Source: Chitinophagaceae bacterium (lineage in GTDB: Bacteria > Bacteroidota > Bacteroidia > Chitinophagales > Chitinophagaceae). From it: a stretch of DNA of 64,000 nucleotides. Below are positions 55,068 to 64,000 of the stretch, piece by piece. Both the position numbers and the translations under genes were made by a program. The stretch covers positions 1 through 64,000 of the forward strand of contig CANGIT010000011.1 in the NCBI GenBank assembly GCA_947454155.1. Reading direction: 5' to 3'. Under the pieces are notes generated by a model. That model was given only the letters and a program-made list of their open reading frames with translations. It made no database searches and was not told where the DNA came from. The first letter of the stretch is position 1. Every line of letters begins with the position of its first letter.

Positions 55068-55727
55068 TCAATGATGTGTTTTGAATTTACAGACAACCCC
55101 CACTTGTGCAAACGAGCCATTCACATAACCTAATTCGGCGTAAAGACCGAGATGGGGTTTGACATAATACCTGACCCCTAACTGTACAGAATAATCGAAA
55201 TTTCCGGGCACATTGTTGGAAGGTATTCCCAAACTGTTGGTGTAAACTGCTCTTACATATCCTGCACCCAAGCCGGCGTAAGGGTCCAGCTTCTTATAAC
55301 GTCCGAAATGATAATTGGCCCGCACAAATGCGGTAAAGATCGTAAGCTGTTCATCCACCAGAAACCGGGCGAGATTGCCTTTTATTTTCGAATAGGCAAA
55401 AGACAAACCGGTGCTTATTCTTTGATGCACAAAAAACTCTGCGGAGGCATCAAACGGACCGATGGCGGAAATTTGATAGTCTTGTGTATTGTAGTTTTTT
55501 TTCAGAAACGAAATCCAAACGTTACCTAATCCGTATCCGAGTGAAACTGCGATTTCATTTTTATCATGAGACTTCATTTCAATTTTATTAATTTTACTCG
55601 CATCGGGAAGTATGGACTGTGCCCAACAGCAATTCATTTTTAAGACCAAAAAACAGACCAGCAGAAAAAAGAAAGCCCCATCAGCGACAACTTTTTTTAT
55701 TTTCAATTGATTTTTCCACATAAACAT
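55068..55727 (-). CDS. Outer-membrane beta-barrel protein
   Basis: 219 aa. Signal-like helix AFFFLLVCFLVLKMNCCWAQ near residues 18-37; an internal start may be the true one. Beta strands include AVSLGYGLGNVWISFL, YSKIKGN, FTAFVRANYHFGRYKKL and YVKPHLGLYAELGYVNG. Function unknown. 41 bases before the previous gene, so probably the same transcript. Confidence 0.68.
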   Translation of the reverse strand: MFMWKNQLKIKKVVADGAFFFLLVCFLVLKMNCCWAQSILPDASKINKIEMKSHDKNEIAVSLGYGLGNVWISFLKKNYNTQDYQISAIGPFDASAEFFVHQRISTGLSFAYSKIKGNLARFLVDEQLTIFTAFVRANYHFGRYKKLDPYAGLGAGYVRAVYTNSLGIPSNNVPGNFDYSVQLGVRYYVKPHLGLYAELGYVNGSFAQVGVVCKFKTHH

Positions 55728-55809
55728 GGTTGCAAATTATAAAAAAGCGGCCGAGGCACAAGAGGCTATTTCTCTACATGTAATTTTCATTCCTTTTTTT
55801 AAAAAATAT

Positions 55810-55839
55810 TTTGAGATTAACGATAAATTATTATGTTTG
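55810..55839 (+). promoter_or_regulatory. Bacteroidota promoter (TTTG-N18-TATGTTTG)
   Basis: TTTG at 55810-55813 and TATGTTTG at 55832-55839 are 18 bases apart, matching the Bacteroidota -33/-7 pattern, 25 bases before the ATG at 55865. The clearest promoter in the window. Confidence 0.7.
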
Positions 55840-55864
55840 CCTACACCAAAAAACAAACCGCTAT

Positions 55865-56314
55865 ATGAAATCAAAAATCTCCATTCTCTCTGTTTTGTTT
55901 CTTTTTGTGATTGTTTGCACCAACGCATTCAATCCATTGAAAAATGTGCCTAACAGTGCCCCTGTAGCCAACATCACCACACTCGACAAAATGATCGCTA
56001 AAGGCGGAAAATCATTCTTGGACATGACGCCTAAAGAATTCCAAAAAATGACTGGAAAAAAATTGTCTGTAAAAGAAATTATTAAAATGAAAGTTGCCCA
56101 GAAAGCGCTTAAAATGAAGATGAAAAAATCAGGTGGCGATTATTCCAAAGGTCTGTTCATCTTGTTGGCAATTCTTGGATGGGCTTGGTTGCTGATGGGT
56201 CTTCAAGACGATTGGTCTGGCAACAACTGGTGGGTTAACTTGTTGCTCACATTGCTTTGCGGCATCCCTGGTTTGATTCATGCCCTGGTGAAAATGAAAG
56301 AATACACCAAGTAA
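55865..56314 (+). CDS. Membrane protein with C-terminal helix pair
   Basis: 149 aa from ATG 55865 (55811 would add 18 residues upstream of the promoter). Signal-like N-terminus, then a central basic region (FLDMTPKEFQKMTGKKLSV, KMKVAQKALKMKMKK) and two C-terminal helices (GLFILLAILGWAWLLMG and NLLLTLLCGIPGLIHAL). The last helix pair is YqaE/Pmp3-like in look, but I am not sure of the family. Terminator at 56344. Confidence 0.62.
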   Translation: MKSKISILSVLFLFVIVCTNAFNPLKNVPNSAPVANITTLDKMIAKGGKSFLDMTPKEFQKMTGKKLSVKEIIKMKVAQKALKMKMKKSGGDYSKGLFILLAILGWAWLLMGLQDDWSGNNWWVNLLLTLLCGIPGLIHALVKMKEYTK

Positions 56315-56343
56315 TAGCACTGCTATTTTTTAGCTATACAGCA

Positions 56344-56377
56344 CTAAAAAACCATGTAGATTTACATGGTTTTTTAG
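56344..56377. terminator. Terminator with 15-bp perfect stem
   Basis: CTAAAAAACCATGTA (56344-56358), loop GATT, then its complement at 56363-56377. It lies only 22 bases before the next gene's ATG. Confidence 0.8.
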
Positions 56378-56398
56378 TTTTACAAAAACAATCTTTGC

Positions 56399-56728
56399 AT
56401 GGCTTTAATCAACTTTACCAATCCTGCCTCAAAATACAAATGGTTTAACCTGTTGTGGATGATTGCGCTACTCCTGTTTCCAATTGTGCTTTACCTTATG
56501 CCTGCTGGATTTTTTGACCATACGGGTGTAGAGGTTTGTCCTTCCAAATATTTCTTTGATACAGAATGCCCCGGCTGTGGCTTAACCAGAGCAGTGATGC
56601 ACATGCATCATTTCGAATGGGACGAAGCCATCTATTACAATTATGGCATTGTGTTTATCTATCCTGGATTAATTTTCTTTTGGTGCCTATGGCTTTGGAA
56701 AGCCTACAAAAGACACCAGCAAATGTAA
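56399..56728 (+). CDS. DUF2752 membrane protein
   Basis: 109 aa, with the signature CPGCGLTRAVMHMHHFEWDEA and two to three helices (LLWMIALLLFPIVLYLM, GIVFIYPGLIFFWCLWLW). A paralogue of 42580. Role unknown. Its ATG lies right after a terminator, so the message has almost no leader unless it reads through. Confidence 0.85.
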   Translation: MALINFTNPASKYKWFNLLWMIALLLFPIVLYLMPAGFFDHTGVEVCPSKYFFDTECPGCGLTRAVMHMHHFEWDEAIYYNYGIVFIYPGLIFFWCLWLWKAYKRHQQM

Positions 56729-56848
56729 TCTGAACTGTCATTGTATAAATCTGCCATCATCCTCATTATGCCTTTGCCTCAAAAAAAACGTAAGGATGCT
56801 TGTTTATCAATGTTGAATAAATAAACCACAATTCGAAAAGAAAGTAAA

Positions 56849-57832
56849 ATGCATAGCGGCTATATTAAACATACACTTCTTTTCATTTTTTTATTATTGT
56901 CATTACACTGCTCATTCTCCCAGTCTATCAAATCACTTCACGAAGGCAATGATAAAGACAGCAGTTATTATCATCTTGCCAGAATTGGACCCAATGAATT
57001 TTGGGCAGCAGGCGAATATGGCATACTGAATGCCATTGATTCATCGGGCAACATCTCTCCACTTAATCTACCTATGGATGGTTTGAATATTTTGAAAATA
57101 GAAAAAATCGATAACGATATTTTTATCCTCACTGACAACGCTTCGATTTTCAAATTCAACTATCAAACCAAAGTGTTGACAAAAAAAGCTTTTCCGCAGT
57201 TTAAAAACAGGTGTTTTTATGACATGGTCCTGACATCGGACAACAAAATATTATTATGTGGCGGCACTACAGGAATCTCAAAAGGAGAACGCCTTATCCC
57301 CCACGGCTTCATTGCCATTACCAATACCAATTTGGTTACACCTACAATTGTATGGCATTCCTTTCGGAAATTCGTTTGGTCTTTAAAGAAAACAAGTGAC
57401 CATAAAATACTTGCCGCTACTTTCAATGGCATCAATACCAAAATACTGGTAACTGGCGACGGCGCCAGATGGTCTAAATACGAGTCGGTAAAAGGTCTGG
57501 TTCATGAAATCAACCTGGTGAAGAGCGATGTCATTTATTGCGGAACTGGAGGAACTCACTATAATAAAAACGGGTTCATTCAATTTGAAAAAAAGAGACC
57601 CTTGAAATTCAAGCACGCGGGATGCATGTGGAGTATGCAAGAGATCAATGAAGCGGTGATTGCAGTTTCGCAAAAAGGAAAATACTTCAACATCTTTCCT
57701 GCACACAACAAGGCAGAAACAGTCTCTTTGCCTACATCTTTTCCAATTTATGACATTGAGCAGATTTCAAACAACAAATTGATGCTGGTAGGTCATGGCA
57801 AAACAGCCTTCATTGTTGATTTGTCCAGATAG
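56849..57832 (+). CDS. Secreted protein of beta-propeller type
   Basis: 327 aa. Signal peptide (TLLFIFLLLSLHCSFSQ). The body repeats short strand-turn units such as GPNEFWAAGEYGILNAID, DNDIFILTDNASIFKF, DHKILAATFNG, KSDVIYCGTGGTH and EAVIAVSQKGKYF, typical of YCF48/kelch-like propellers. No enzymatic motif. It stands alone after DUF2752, and is convergent with tdh. Confidence 0.65.
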   Translation: MHSGYIKHTLLFIFLLLSLHCSFSQSIKSLHEGNDKDSSYYHLARIGPNEFWAAGEYGILNAIDSSGNISPLNLPMDGLNILKIEKIDNDIFILTDNASIFKFNYQTKVLTKKAFPQFKNRCFYDMVLTSDNKILLCGGTTGISKGERLIPHGFIAITNTNLVTPTIVWHSFRKFVWSLKKTSDHKILAATFNGINTKILVTGDGARWSKYESVKGLVHEINLVKSDVIYCGTGGTHYNKNGFIQFEKKRPLKFKHAGCMWSMQEINEAVIAVSQKGKYFNIFPAHNKAETVSLPTSFPIYDIEQISNNKLMLVGHGKTAFIVDLSR

Positions 57833-57838
57833 GCCTCA

Positions 57839-58777
57839 TCAAATATTCTCCATCATTTCTTTCGCCATCATATCCAGGTCGTACTCCTCTTTCCAGCCCC
57901 AATCTTTTCTGGCCACCGAATCATCGATACTTGCCGGCCAGCTGTCGGCTATGGCTTGGCGATAGTCGGGCGCATAGCTCATCTTAAACTCAGGTTGATA
58001 CTTTTTAATTGTATCCCCTATTTCCTTTGGCGAAAAACTCATGCCTGAGATGTTGTATGAAGTTCGAATTGAAATCTTATCCGCCGGCGCCTCCATCAAC
58101 TCGATGGTTGCTCTGATGGCATCAGGCATGTACATCATAGGCAGATAGGTATCTTCACGCAAAAAGCACTTGTATTTTCCTTCTTCTTTCGCCTCATGAA
58201 AAATCTCTACGGCATAATCGGTAGTCCCTCCGCCGGGCGCACTTTTATAGCTGATCAAACCGGGATAACGCAAACTTCTCACATCCACGCCATAACGATG
58301 GTGATAATAGTTGCACCAGAATTCTCCGGCATATTTACTGATGCCATAAACGGTGATAGGCTCGATGACGGTTTGCTGAGGGCAAGACTGCTTCGGTGAG
58401 GTAGGGCCAAAAACAGCGATGCTGCTGGGCCAATACACTTTATGCAACTTTTCTTCTCTGGCGATATCAAGTACATTCAGCAAACCCTGCATATTGAGAT
58501 TCCAGGCCAGATTGGGATTTTTTTCTCCCGTGGCCGAAAGGATGGCAGCCAGCAAATAGATTTGGGTGATACCCTGGCGGATCACTTGCACATGCAGCAT
58601 TTCCTTGTTCATCACATCCATGCTTACATAAGGGCCTGTTCCATGCAACAATGGATTTTCCTCTCTTAAATCGGAAGCGATCACATTGTTGTTGCCGTAA
58701 ATCTTTCTTAAGGCAAGGGTCAATTCCACACCAATTTGTCCACTGGCGCCAATGACCAGAATGCGTTGCTTTGTCAT
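57839..58777 (-). CDS. tdh: L-threonine 3-dehydrogenase, SDR type
   Basis: 312 aa. Rossmann loop LVIGASGQIGVELTLAL, then AAILSATGEKNP and the catalytic YGISKYAGE (YxxxK). GLISYKSAPGGGTTDYAVEIF identifies the threonine dehydrogenase subgroup of the extended SDR/epimerase family. It oxidises threonine to 2-amino-3-ketobutyrate. No kbl gene adjacent. Confidence 0.85.
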   Translation of the reverse strand: MTKQRILVIGASGQIGVELTLALRKIYGNNNVIASDLREENPLLHGTGPYVSMDVMNKEMLHVQVIRQGITQIYLLAAILSATGEKNPNLAWNLNMQGLLNVLDIAREEKLHKVYWPSSIAVFGPTSPKQSCPQQTVIEPITVYGISKYAGEFWCNYYHHRYGVDVRSLRYPGLISYKSAPGGGTTDYAVEIFHEAKEEGKYKCFLREDTYLPMMYMPDAIRATIELMEAPADKISIRTSYNISGMSFSPKEIGDTIKKYQPEFKMSYAPDYRQAIADSWPASIDDSVARKDWGWKEEYDLDMMAKEMMENI

Positions 58778-58837
58778 GCTGAAAATTTAGGCGTCAAATG
58801 TAGTGGGAAAACCGTTATTCGTAGAAAAATAAATGAC

Positions 58838-58845
58838 TAATTTTG
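58838..58845 (+). promoter_or_regulatory. -7 promoter element of kdsA
   Basis: TAATTTTG matches TAnnTTTG, four bases before the kdsA ATG. The message should be nearly leaderless. Confidence 0.55.
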
Positions 58846-58849
58846 CGCC

Positions 58850-59671
58850 ATGCCTCATCCAACATCTCCGCTGTTTGACCAACAGTTGTACAACAGCAAC
58901 AATTTTTTCCTGATTGCAGGTCCCTGTGTAGTTGAAAATGAAGAAATGGTCATGTCCATTTCAGAAAAAGTGCACGGCATCTGCCAAAGATTGGAAATAC
59001 CCTACATCTTCAAAGCCTCTTACAGAAAAGCGAACAGAACCAGCGCGTCTTCCTTCACCGGCATTGGTGATGAAACTGCTTTGAAAATCATTCAGCAAGC
59101 GGGAAAAGATAGAGGCATTCCCACCACTACCGATATTCATACTGCAGCTGAAGCCGCTATGGCTGCAGCTTACGTTGATGTACTGCAAATTCCGGCTTTC
59201 CTTTGCCGCCAAACAGATTTGCTGCTGGCAGCCGCAGCAACAGGAAAAATTGTCAATGTAAAAAAAGGACAGTTTGTAAGCGGCCCGGCCATGAAATTTG
59301 CTGTAGAAAAAATCAAGCAAGCAGGAAATGAACAAGTGTGGCTGACGGAAAGAGGAAACAGCTTCGGCTACCAGGATCTGATTGTCGATTACCGAAACAT
59401 CACCTGGATGAAAGAACATGGCGTTCCCGTCATCATGGATTGCACTCACTCTTTGCAACAACCCAATCAAACTTCGGGCGTCACGGGCGGCAATCCTCAA
59501 CTGATTGAAACCATTGCCAAAGCCGCCATTGCCACCGGTGCAGATGGTTTATTCATAGAAACTCACCCCAATCCCGCTGTCGCCAAAAGCGATGGCGCCA
59601 ACATGCTTCATCTGGATTTGCTGGAACCATTGCTGGAAAAGCTGGTAAAATTGAGAAAGGCGGTTATTTAA
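58850..59671 (+). CDS. kdsA: 3-deoxy-D-manno-octulosonate 8-phosphate synthase
   Basis: 273 aa. Condenses arabinose 5-phosphate and phosphoenolpyruvate for LPS KDO. Key text IPYIFKASYRKANRTS, IPAFLCRQTDLL and VNVKKGQFVSGPAMK is conserved. Residue 26 is Cys (LIAGPCVVENEE), where the E. coli enzyme has Asn, so this should be the metal-dependent class, as in Aquifex. Supports an LPS-type outer membrane. Confidence 0.93.
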   Translation: MPHPTSPLFDQQLYNSNNFFLIAGPCVVENEEMVMSISEKVHGICQRLEIPYIFKASYRKANRTSASSFTGIGDETALKIIQQAGKDRGIPTTTDIHTAAEAAMAAAYVDVLQIPAFLCRQTDLLLAAAATGKIVNVKKGQFVSGPAMKFAVEKIKQAGNEQVWLTERGNSFGYQDLIVDYRNITWMKEHGVPVIMDCTHSLQQPNQTSGVTGGNPQLIETIAKAAIATGADGLFIETHPNPAVAKSDGANMLHLDLLEPLLEKLVKLRKAVI

Positions 59672-59821
59672 CGGTGATAAAGGTTCAATGAATTTATTGG
59701 TTCGATAAGTTCAAGGGTCCAATAAGTTCAATGATTTTAATACCGATAAACATGTTGAACTTATGAAACGTCTAAACCCTCTGAACGTCTGATTGCAGGC
59801 AGGTCTGAAACAAACCTCACC
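59672..59821. other. Intergenic low-complexity tract
   Basis: GGTTCAATG/GGTTCGATAAGTTCAA/AATAAGTTCAATG repeats, no ORF. It differs in unit from the GATTTGNN tracts. Confidence 0.5.
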
Positions 59822-60040
59822 TTACATCTTTACAGGATTACGCCAGGCCGAAAACACATAGCGTTTGATGTTCATCCAGAAAGCGAGAAAGAGATAGATG
59901 ATCAATGGAGAACCAATGGTGAGAAAGGAGATATAAATGAAATATTTTCGGATGATGGAAGTGGCGATACCCATTCTGACACCAATGGCGGTGCATACAC
60001 CAAACACATGCCACTCCACAAAATGTTTCAACTTGTTCAT
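59822..60040 (-). CDS. PspC domain protein
   Basis: 72 aa, one PspC domain: FGVCTAIGVRMGIATSIIRKYFIYISFLT followed by a helix (IYLFLAFWMNI). PspC proteins sense envelope stress at the membrane. A stand-alone short form is common in Bacteroidota. Divergent from the aconitase gene. Confidence 0.85.
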   Translation of the reverse strand: MNKLKHFVEWHVFGVCTAIGVRMGIATSIIRKYFIYISFLTIGSPLIIYLFLAFWMNIKRYVFSAWRNPVKM

Positions 60041-60088
60041 TCCTCTAAATTAAACGATTTTATTATTCCATCAAGTATTGATTTTACT

Positions 60089-60096
60089 TAATTTTG
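60089..60096 (+). promoter_or_regulatory. -7 promoter element of the aconitase gene
   Basis: TAATTTTG matches TAnnTTTG, 80 bases before the ATG. No -33 TTG at the proper distance. Confidence 0.5.
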
Positions 60097-60175
60097 CAGC
60101 GAATTTTATGCTGTTTATAAACCTCTGCCTTCCTACAGGCAGGCAAAACCCTTAAACCCTTAAACCTATCATACC

Positions 60176-62449
60176 ATGGCTTTCGACATTGAAATGATCA
60201 AAAAGGTGTATGCCAGCTTTCCCGAAAGAATCGCTGCAGCCCGTGCAGTTGTTGGCAGACCTTTAACGCTGACCGAAAAAATCCTTTATGCCCATCTTTG
60301 GCAAGGCAATGCTACACAAACATTTGACAGAGGAAAATCTTATGTGGATTTTGCTCCGGACAGAGTAGCCATGCAAGATGCAACGGCTCAAATGGCTTTG
60401 TTGCAGTTCATGCAATCGGGCCGCGCAGCAGTAGCTGTACCCAGTACAGTGCATTGCGACCATTTGATTGAAGCCAAGGTAGATAGCAAAACAGATTTGC
60501 AAAGAGCAGTGAATGAAAGCAGCGAAGTATACGACTTTCTGGCTTCGGTTTCCAATAAATACGGTATCGGGTTTTGGAAACCCGGCGCCGGTATCATCCA
60601 TCAGGTGGTGTTGGAAAACTATGCGTTTCCTGGAGGCATGATGATTGGAACTGACAGCCATACTGTGAATGCAGGTGGTTTGGGTATGATTGCGATTGGC
60701 GTGGGTGGTGCAGATGCTTGCGACGTGATGGCCGGATTGCCGTGGGAACTGAAAATGCCTAAACTTATCGGTATCAAACTGACAGGAAAACTGAATGGCT
60801 GGACAGCGCCTAAAGATGTGATTTTAAAAGTGGCCGGTATCCTCACCGTAAAAGGCGGAACCGGCGCGGTAGTAGAATATTTCGGCGAAGGTGCCATGAA
60901 CATGAGCTGCACCGGTAAAGGAACCATTTGTAACATGGGTGCTGAAATTGGCGCAACCACTTCTACTTTCGGCTACGACGACAGCATGAGCCGTTATCTG
61001 AAAGCGACCGGACGTGAGGAAATCGCTGCATTGGCCGATCAAATCAAAGATCACCTTACCGGCGATGCTGAAGTTTACGCCAATCCTGAAGCCTATTTCG
61101 ACCAGGTTATCGAAATCAATCTGAGCGAACTGGAACCCCATTTGAATGGTCCATTCACGCCGGATTTGGCCACTCCTATTTCAAAAATGAAAGAAACGGC
61201 TGCCGCCAATGGCTGGCCTACCAAAATTGAAGTGGGTCTGATTGGAAGCTGCACCAACTCATCCTACGAAGATATCAGCAGAGCGGTTAGTTTGGCTGAA
61301 CAGGTTTCGGAAAAAGGTTTGAAATTAAACGCCCAGTTCACCATTACTCCGGGCTCTGAGCAAGTACGCTATACAATTGAAAGAGACGGATTCCTTGGCG
61401 TATTCGATAAAATTGGCGCTACCGTTTTTGCCAACGCCTGCGGACCTTGCATCGGCATGTGGGCCCGTATGGGTGCTGAAAAAGGCGAGAAAAATACCAT
61501 CGTGCACAGTTTCAACAGAAACTTCGCCAAAAGAGCGGATGGCAATCCGAATACATTCGCTTTCGTGGGTTCACCCGAAATGGTGACCGCACTGGCTATT
61601 GCCGGCGATTTGAGTTTCAATCCGCTTACCGATACTTTGACCAATGATAAAGGGGAACAAGTAAAACTGGATCCACCTGCCGGCGATGAGCTGCCAGTAA
61701 AAGGCTTTGCTGTTGAAGATGCAGGATATCAGGCGCCGGCCGAAGACGGCTCTGGCGTAGAAGTGCTTGTGGCGCCCACCAGCAACCGTCTGCAATTGCT
61801 CGATCCTTTCGCAGCCTGGGAAGGCACCGATTTGAAAGGACTCAAATTGCTGATCAAAGCCAAAGGAAAATGTACCACCGACCATATCTCTATGGCTGGC
61901 CCATGGCTGAAATTCAGAGGCCATCTCGACAATATCAGCAACAACATGCTGATTGGTGCGGTGAATTATTTCAATGAAAAAACAGACTGCATCAAAAACC
62001 AGCTCACAGGAGAATATGGCACCGTTCCATCCACACAAAGAGCATACAAAGCTGCCGGCATCGGTAGTATTGTGGTAGGCGACGAAAACTATGGCGAAGG
62101 CTCATCGCGTGAGCATGCTGCCATGGAACCACGTCACCTCGGCGTGAGAGCCGTGCTGGTGAAATCTTTCGCACGCATACACGAAACCAATCTGAAAAAA
62201 CAAGGTATGCTGGCACTCACTTTCGAAGACAAAGCAGACTACGAAAAATTCAGAGAAGATGACAATATTGACATTTTAGGTCTTGCTTCTTTTGCGCCCA
62301 ACCAAAAACTTAAAATGGTATTGCATCATATTGATGGCAGTTCAGACGAAATTGTAGTGAATCATTCTTACAATGAACAACAAATTGAATGGTTCAAAGA
62401 AGGAGCGGCACTGAACATCATCAGAAAAAATTTCGCTGCCAATAAGTAA
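60176..62449 (+). CDS. acn: Aconitate hydratase
   Basis: 757 aa, mitochondrial-type length. Converts citrate to isocitrate in the TCA cycle with a [4Fe-4S] cluster: ligands in [10 protein letters not shown] and [32 protein letters not shown] and the swivel domain with [17 protein letters not shown] are present. Complete. Terminator at 62470. Confidence 0.96.
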   Translation: MAFDIEMIKKVYASFPERIAAARAVVGRPLTLTEKILYAHLWQGNATQTFDRGKSYVDFAPDRVAMQDATAQMALLQFMQSGRAAVAVPSTVHCDHLIEAKVDSKTDLQRAVNESSEVYDFLASVSNKYGIGFWKPGAGIIHQVVLENYAFPGGMMIGTDSHTVNAGGLGMIAIGVGGADACDVMAGLPWELKMPKLIGIKLTGKLNGWTAPKDVILKVAGILTVKGGTGAVVEYFGEGAMNMSCTGKGTICNMGAEIGATTSTFGYDDSMSRYLKATGREEIAALADQIKDHLTGDAEVYANPEAYFDQVIEINLSELEPHLNGPFTPDLATPISKMKETAAANGWPTKIEVGLIGSCTNSSYEDISRAVSLAEQVSEKGLKLNAQFTITPGSEQVRYTIERDGFLGVFDKIGATVFANACGPCIGMWARMGAEKGEKNTIVHSFNRNFAKRADGNPNTFAFVGSPEMVTALAIAGDLSFNPLTDTLTNDKGEQVKLDPPAGDELPVKGFAVEDAGYQAPAEDGSGVEVLVAPTSNRLQLLDPFAAWEGTDLKGLKLLIKAKGKCTTDHISMAGPWLKFRGHLDNISNNMLIGAVNYFNEKTDCIKNQLTGEYGTVPSTQRAYKAAGIGSIVVGDENYGEGSSREHAAMEPRHLGVRAVLVKSFARIHETNLKKQGMLALTFEDKADYEKFREDDNIDILGLASFAPNQKLKMVLHHIDGSSDEIVVNHSYNEQQIEWFKEGAALNIIRKNFAANK

Positions 62450-62469
62450 TTGAATTCATCTTACTGATC

Positions 62470-62503
62470 AAAGGGCTGTTTCAATATGAAATGGCCCTTT
62501 TTT
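62470..62503 (+). terminator. Terminator of the aconitase gene
   Basis: AAAGGGCTGTTTC, loop AATAT, GAAATGGCCCTTT with two G.T wobble pairs, then more T residues. Confidence 0.78.
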
Positions 62504-62609
62504 AATTTGATGATTTGGAGATTTGGAGATTTGATGATTGGGGATTTGATGATTAGTGATTTAGGTTTGGGGATTTGGGATTGATGATTTGGAATCGACG
62601 ATTTTTGAA
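62504..62609. repeat. GATTTGNN-type tandem tract, second copy
   Basis: Imperfect 8-mers like those at 51923 (GATTTGGA, GATTTGGA, GATTTGAT). Same order, followed by a 7-mer array. Confidence 0.8.
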
Positions 62610-62623
62610 TTCAAGTATCGCGC

Positions 62624-62699
62624 ATCCAGTATCCAGTATCCAGTATCCAGCATCCAGTATCCTGTATCCAGTACTAGCATCCAGTATCAAGCATCCCTT
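62624..62699. repeat. ATCCAGT tandem 7-mers, second copy
   Basis: About eleven units with small changes (one is 6 bases). It runs into the stop codon of the SET gene. Confidence 0.85.
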
Positions 62700-63084
62700 A
62701 CTCTCCTGCTTCAAACCAAACCTTGTTCTCATCATTCCAGTCGCCGTTATAATTGATGGTGAGCTCTTCGCCAATTTCAATCCTTCTCACCGTTTTTACA
62801 AAAATGATGTCTTCTTCATAATCCATGAAATACTCGCAGTTGCTGTTGTAGCTATGGTTATAAATCGGCACAAAACCCAGGGCCATACAGCATTGATTTT
62901 TATCCTCACCCCATTCAAAAATATAATCATGAAGCAAGGTCTTATCGAGATGCGCCCGGTCTTCTTTGCTCATCACAATCACCGGTGCCACCTCCACCAC
63001 TTCGTGAGCTTCGATGGCTTCGCGGGTAAAAACACCTCTGCCTTTTTGCGCTGTATGTTCTATGTATAAGGATGGAAAGATCAT
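62698..63084 (-). CDS. SET domain protein
   Basis: 128 aa, essentially one SET domain: KGRGVFTREAIEAHEVVEV, then PIYNHSYNSNCEY (NHS motif) and GEELTINYNGD. SET domains methylate lysines; bacterial substrates are mostly unknown. It stands alone, with a tandem repeat touching its 3' end. Not a horizontally odd gene by composition. Confidence 0.82.
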   Translation of the reverse strand: MIFPSLYIEHTAQKGRGVFTREAIEAHEVVEVAPVIVMSKEDRAHLDKTLLHDYIFEWGEDKNQCCMALGFVPIYNHSYNSNCEYFMDYEEDIIFVKTVRRIEIGEELTINYNGDWNDENKVWFEAGE

Positions 63085-63171
63085 AACAAACTCGGAATTA
63101 TGAAGTAACTTGCACTGCGATTTGCTAAATTATACAATCGGTTCTACATCGGGCCATAAAATCAGTTCGGG

Positions 63172-64000
63172 ATGTCTCTGGAAATGGATGAAATATCATT
63201 ACAGCAACAGTTCGAAGAGGTGATTGCCTCCGAAGACAAACTGGCTATTCAGGAGTTTCTGAACGACCAGAACATCAGCGATGTGGCGGACCTTATTTAC
63301 GACAACCCCGATTACGAATCGCAAATCATCTCCCACCTCTCCATTCATCGCGCCGCCGGCGTTTTCAAAATTCTGGAATCAGGCGAGCAGAAACGGATCA
63401 TTGAGGACCTCCCTCCTTTCAAATCGGCCGAATTGCTGAACGAACTGCCGGTGGATGACCGTGTGGCCTTTTTGGAAGTGCTGCCCAAAAGCGTGGTCAG
63501 GGAGATGATCAAAATGCTGGACCCCGACGAAAGAAAAGATACGCTCGAATTGCTGGGTTATCCAGAAAACAGTGTGGGGCGTTTGATGAACCCCGACTAC
63601 GTGTATGTATACGAATACAACACCGTTAAAGAGGTGATCGACACCATCAGAAGATTTGGCACCAATAGCGAAACGGTGGATGTGATTTATGTGATCAACT
63701 ACAAAGGCGAACTCCTCGACGATATCAGAATCAGAGACATCATTCTGGCTTCACCCGAAATGAAGGTAAGCGAGCTGATGGACGATCGTTTCATCGCCCT
63801 CAATGCCAACGACGACCAGGAAATGGCCAACGAAGCCTTCAAGATGAACAATCGTGTAGCACTTCCCGTTATCGACGACAACGACATCCTGTTGGGGATT
63901 GTTACCATCGATGACGTGTTGTGGGTGGCCAGTGAAGAGTTTAGTGAGGATATTCAGAAAATCGGGGGTACTGAAGCGTTGGATGAGCCTTATCTGGACA
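63172..64000 (+). CDS. mgtE: Magnesium transporter MgtE (partial, N-terminal part)
   Basis: 276 codons from ATG 63172 before the right edge. The MgtE N domain is seen (helical repeats: VADLIYDNPDYESQIISHL, IIEDLPPFKSAELLNELP, DPDERKDTLELLGYPENSVG), then two CBS domains (MNPDYVYVYEYNTVKEVID, VSELMDDRFIALNANDDQ, VIDDNDILLGIVTIDDVL). The pore domain is outside the window. Mg2+ import gated by Mg2+ at the cytosolic part. Confidence 0.9.
   Translation, partial: MSLEMDEISLQQQFEEVIASEDKLAIQEFLNDQNISDVADLIYDNPDYESQIISHLSIHRAAGVFKILESGEQKRIIEDLPPFKSAELLNELPVDDRVAFLEVLPKSVVREMIKMLDPDERKDTLELLGYPENSVGRLMNPDYVYVYEYNTVKEVIDTIRRFGTNSETVDVIYVINYKGELLDDIRIRDIILASPEMKVSELMDDRFIALNANDDQEMANEAFKMNNRVALPVIDDNDILLGIVTIDDVLWVASEEFSEDIQKIGGTEALDEPYLD

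Overview
The window is a piece of a Bacteroidota chromosome, most likely from the Chitinophagaceae/Sphingobacteriales side. The grounds are gene content (HmuY/TonB-dependent receptor pair, SprB-type repeat lipoproteins, DUF5777, DUF5683, DUF3810, parA-parB-DUF5683-dapB order, SDR-type threonine dehydrogenase), Bacteroidota-type promoters (TAnnTTTG at -7, little Shine-Dalgarno) and a probable type IX secreted repeat adhesin. The species cannot be named from sequence alone.

Layout. 1-4015 (minus) is the N-terminal 1338 codons of a giant secreted repeat protein that runs off the left edge. 4490-6442 holds a membrane-anchored AraC regulator and a DUF4160/DUF2442 pair. 6566-19929 is an AT-rich integrated element. 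It is bounded by a 15-bp exact direct repeat whose right copy is the 3' end of an intact tRNA-Leu(UAA) gene, and an excisionase-like HTH gene plus a tyrosine integrase sit next to that tRNA. Its cargo is a WYL regulator divergent from a zinc-ribbon membrane protein and three small lipoproteins, a catalytic-domain-only tyrosine recombinase beside a 60-bp segment flanked by inverted repeats, two tiny ribbon-helix-helix genes, a seven-repeat zinc-ribbon/GIY-YIG protein, a DUF6291 protein, a Cys-motif protein of unknown function and a possible ADP-ribosyltransferase-like effector with a partner gene. No relaxase, conjugation or virion genes are visible.

19916-64000 is ordinary chromosome. It has two tRNAs (Leu, Gly), a family 2 glycosyltransferase, an orphan histidine kinase, tRNA-Leu(GAG) with a nested inverted-repeat tail and a TonB receptor. 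These are followed by a phosphopantetheinyl transferase, dcd, DUF3810, yceD-rpmF-plsX, and a haem/iron-flavoured surface cluster (two cytochrome c-like lipoproteins, OB-fold protein, YceI, DUF5777, Rieske, then a TonB receptor with HmuY). Next come a 1291-aa AsmA-like protein, a coupled four-gene membrane operon ending in an M48 peptidase, dapD, a heptosyltransferase-like gene with tsaC, a DEAD-box helicase with a DbpA-type RNA-binding domain, a metallophosphoesterase, parAB-DUF5683-dapB, outer-membrane barrels, tdh, kdsA, PspC, aconitase, a SET protein and the start of mgtE. Several intergenic gaps outside the element carry a pair of short tandem repeats (8-mer GATTTGNN and 7-mer ATCCAGT) in the same order.

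The most interesting parts are the tRNA-integrated element and its cargo. The strongest candidates for something undescribed are the WYL-controlled zinc-ribbon/lipoprotein operon, the zinc-ribbon/GIY-YIG protein, and the possible invertible segment next to the short recombinase.
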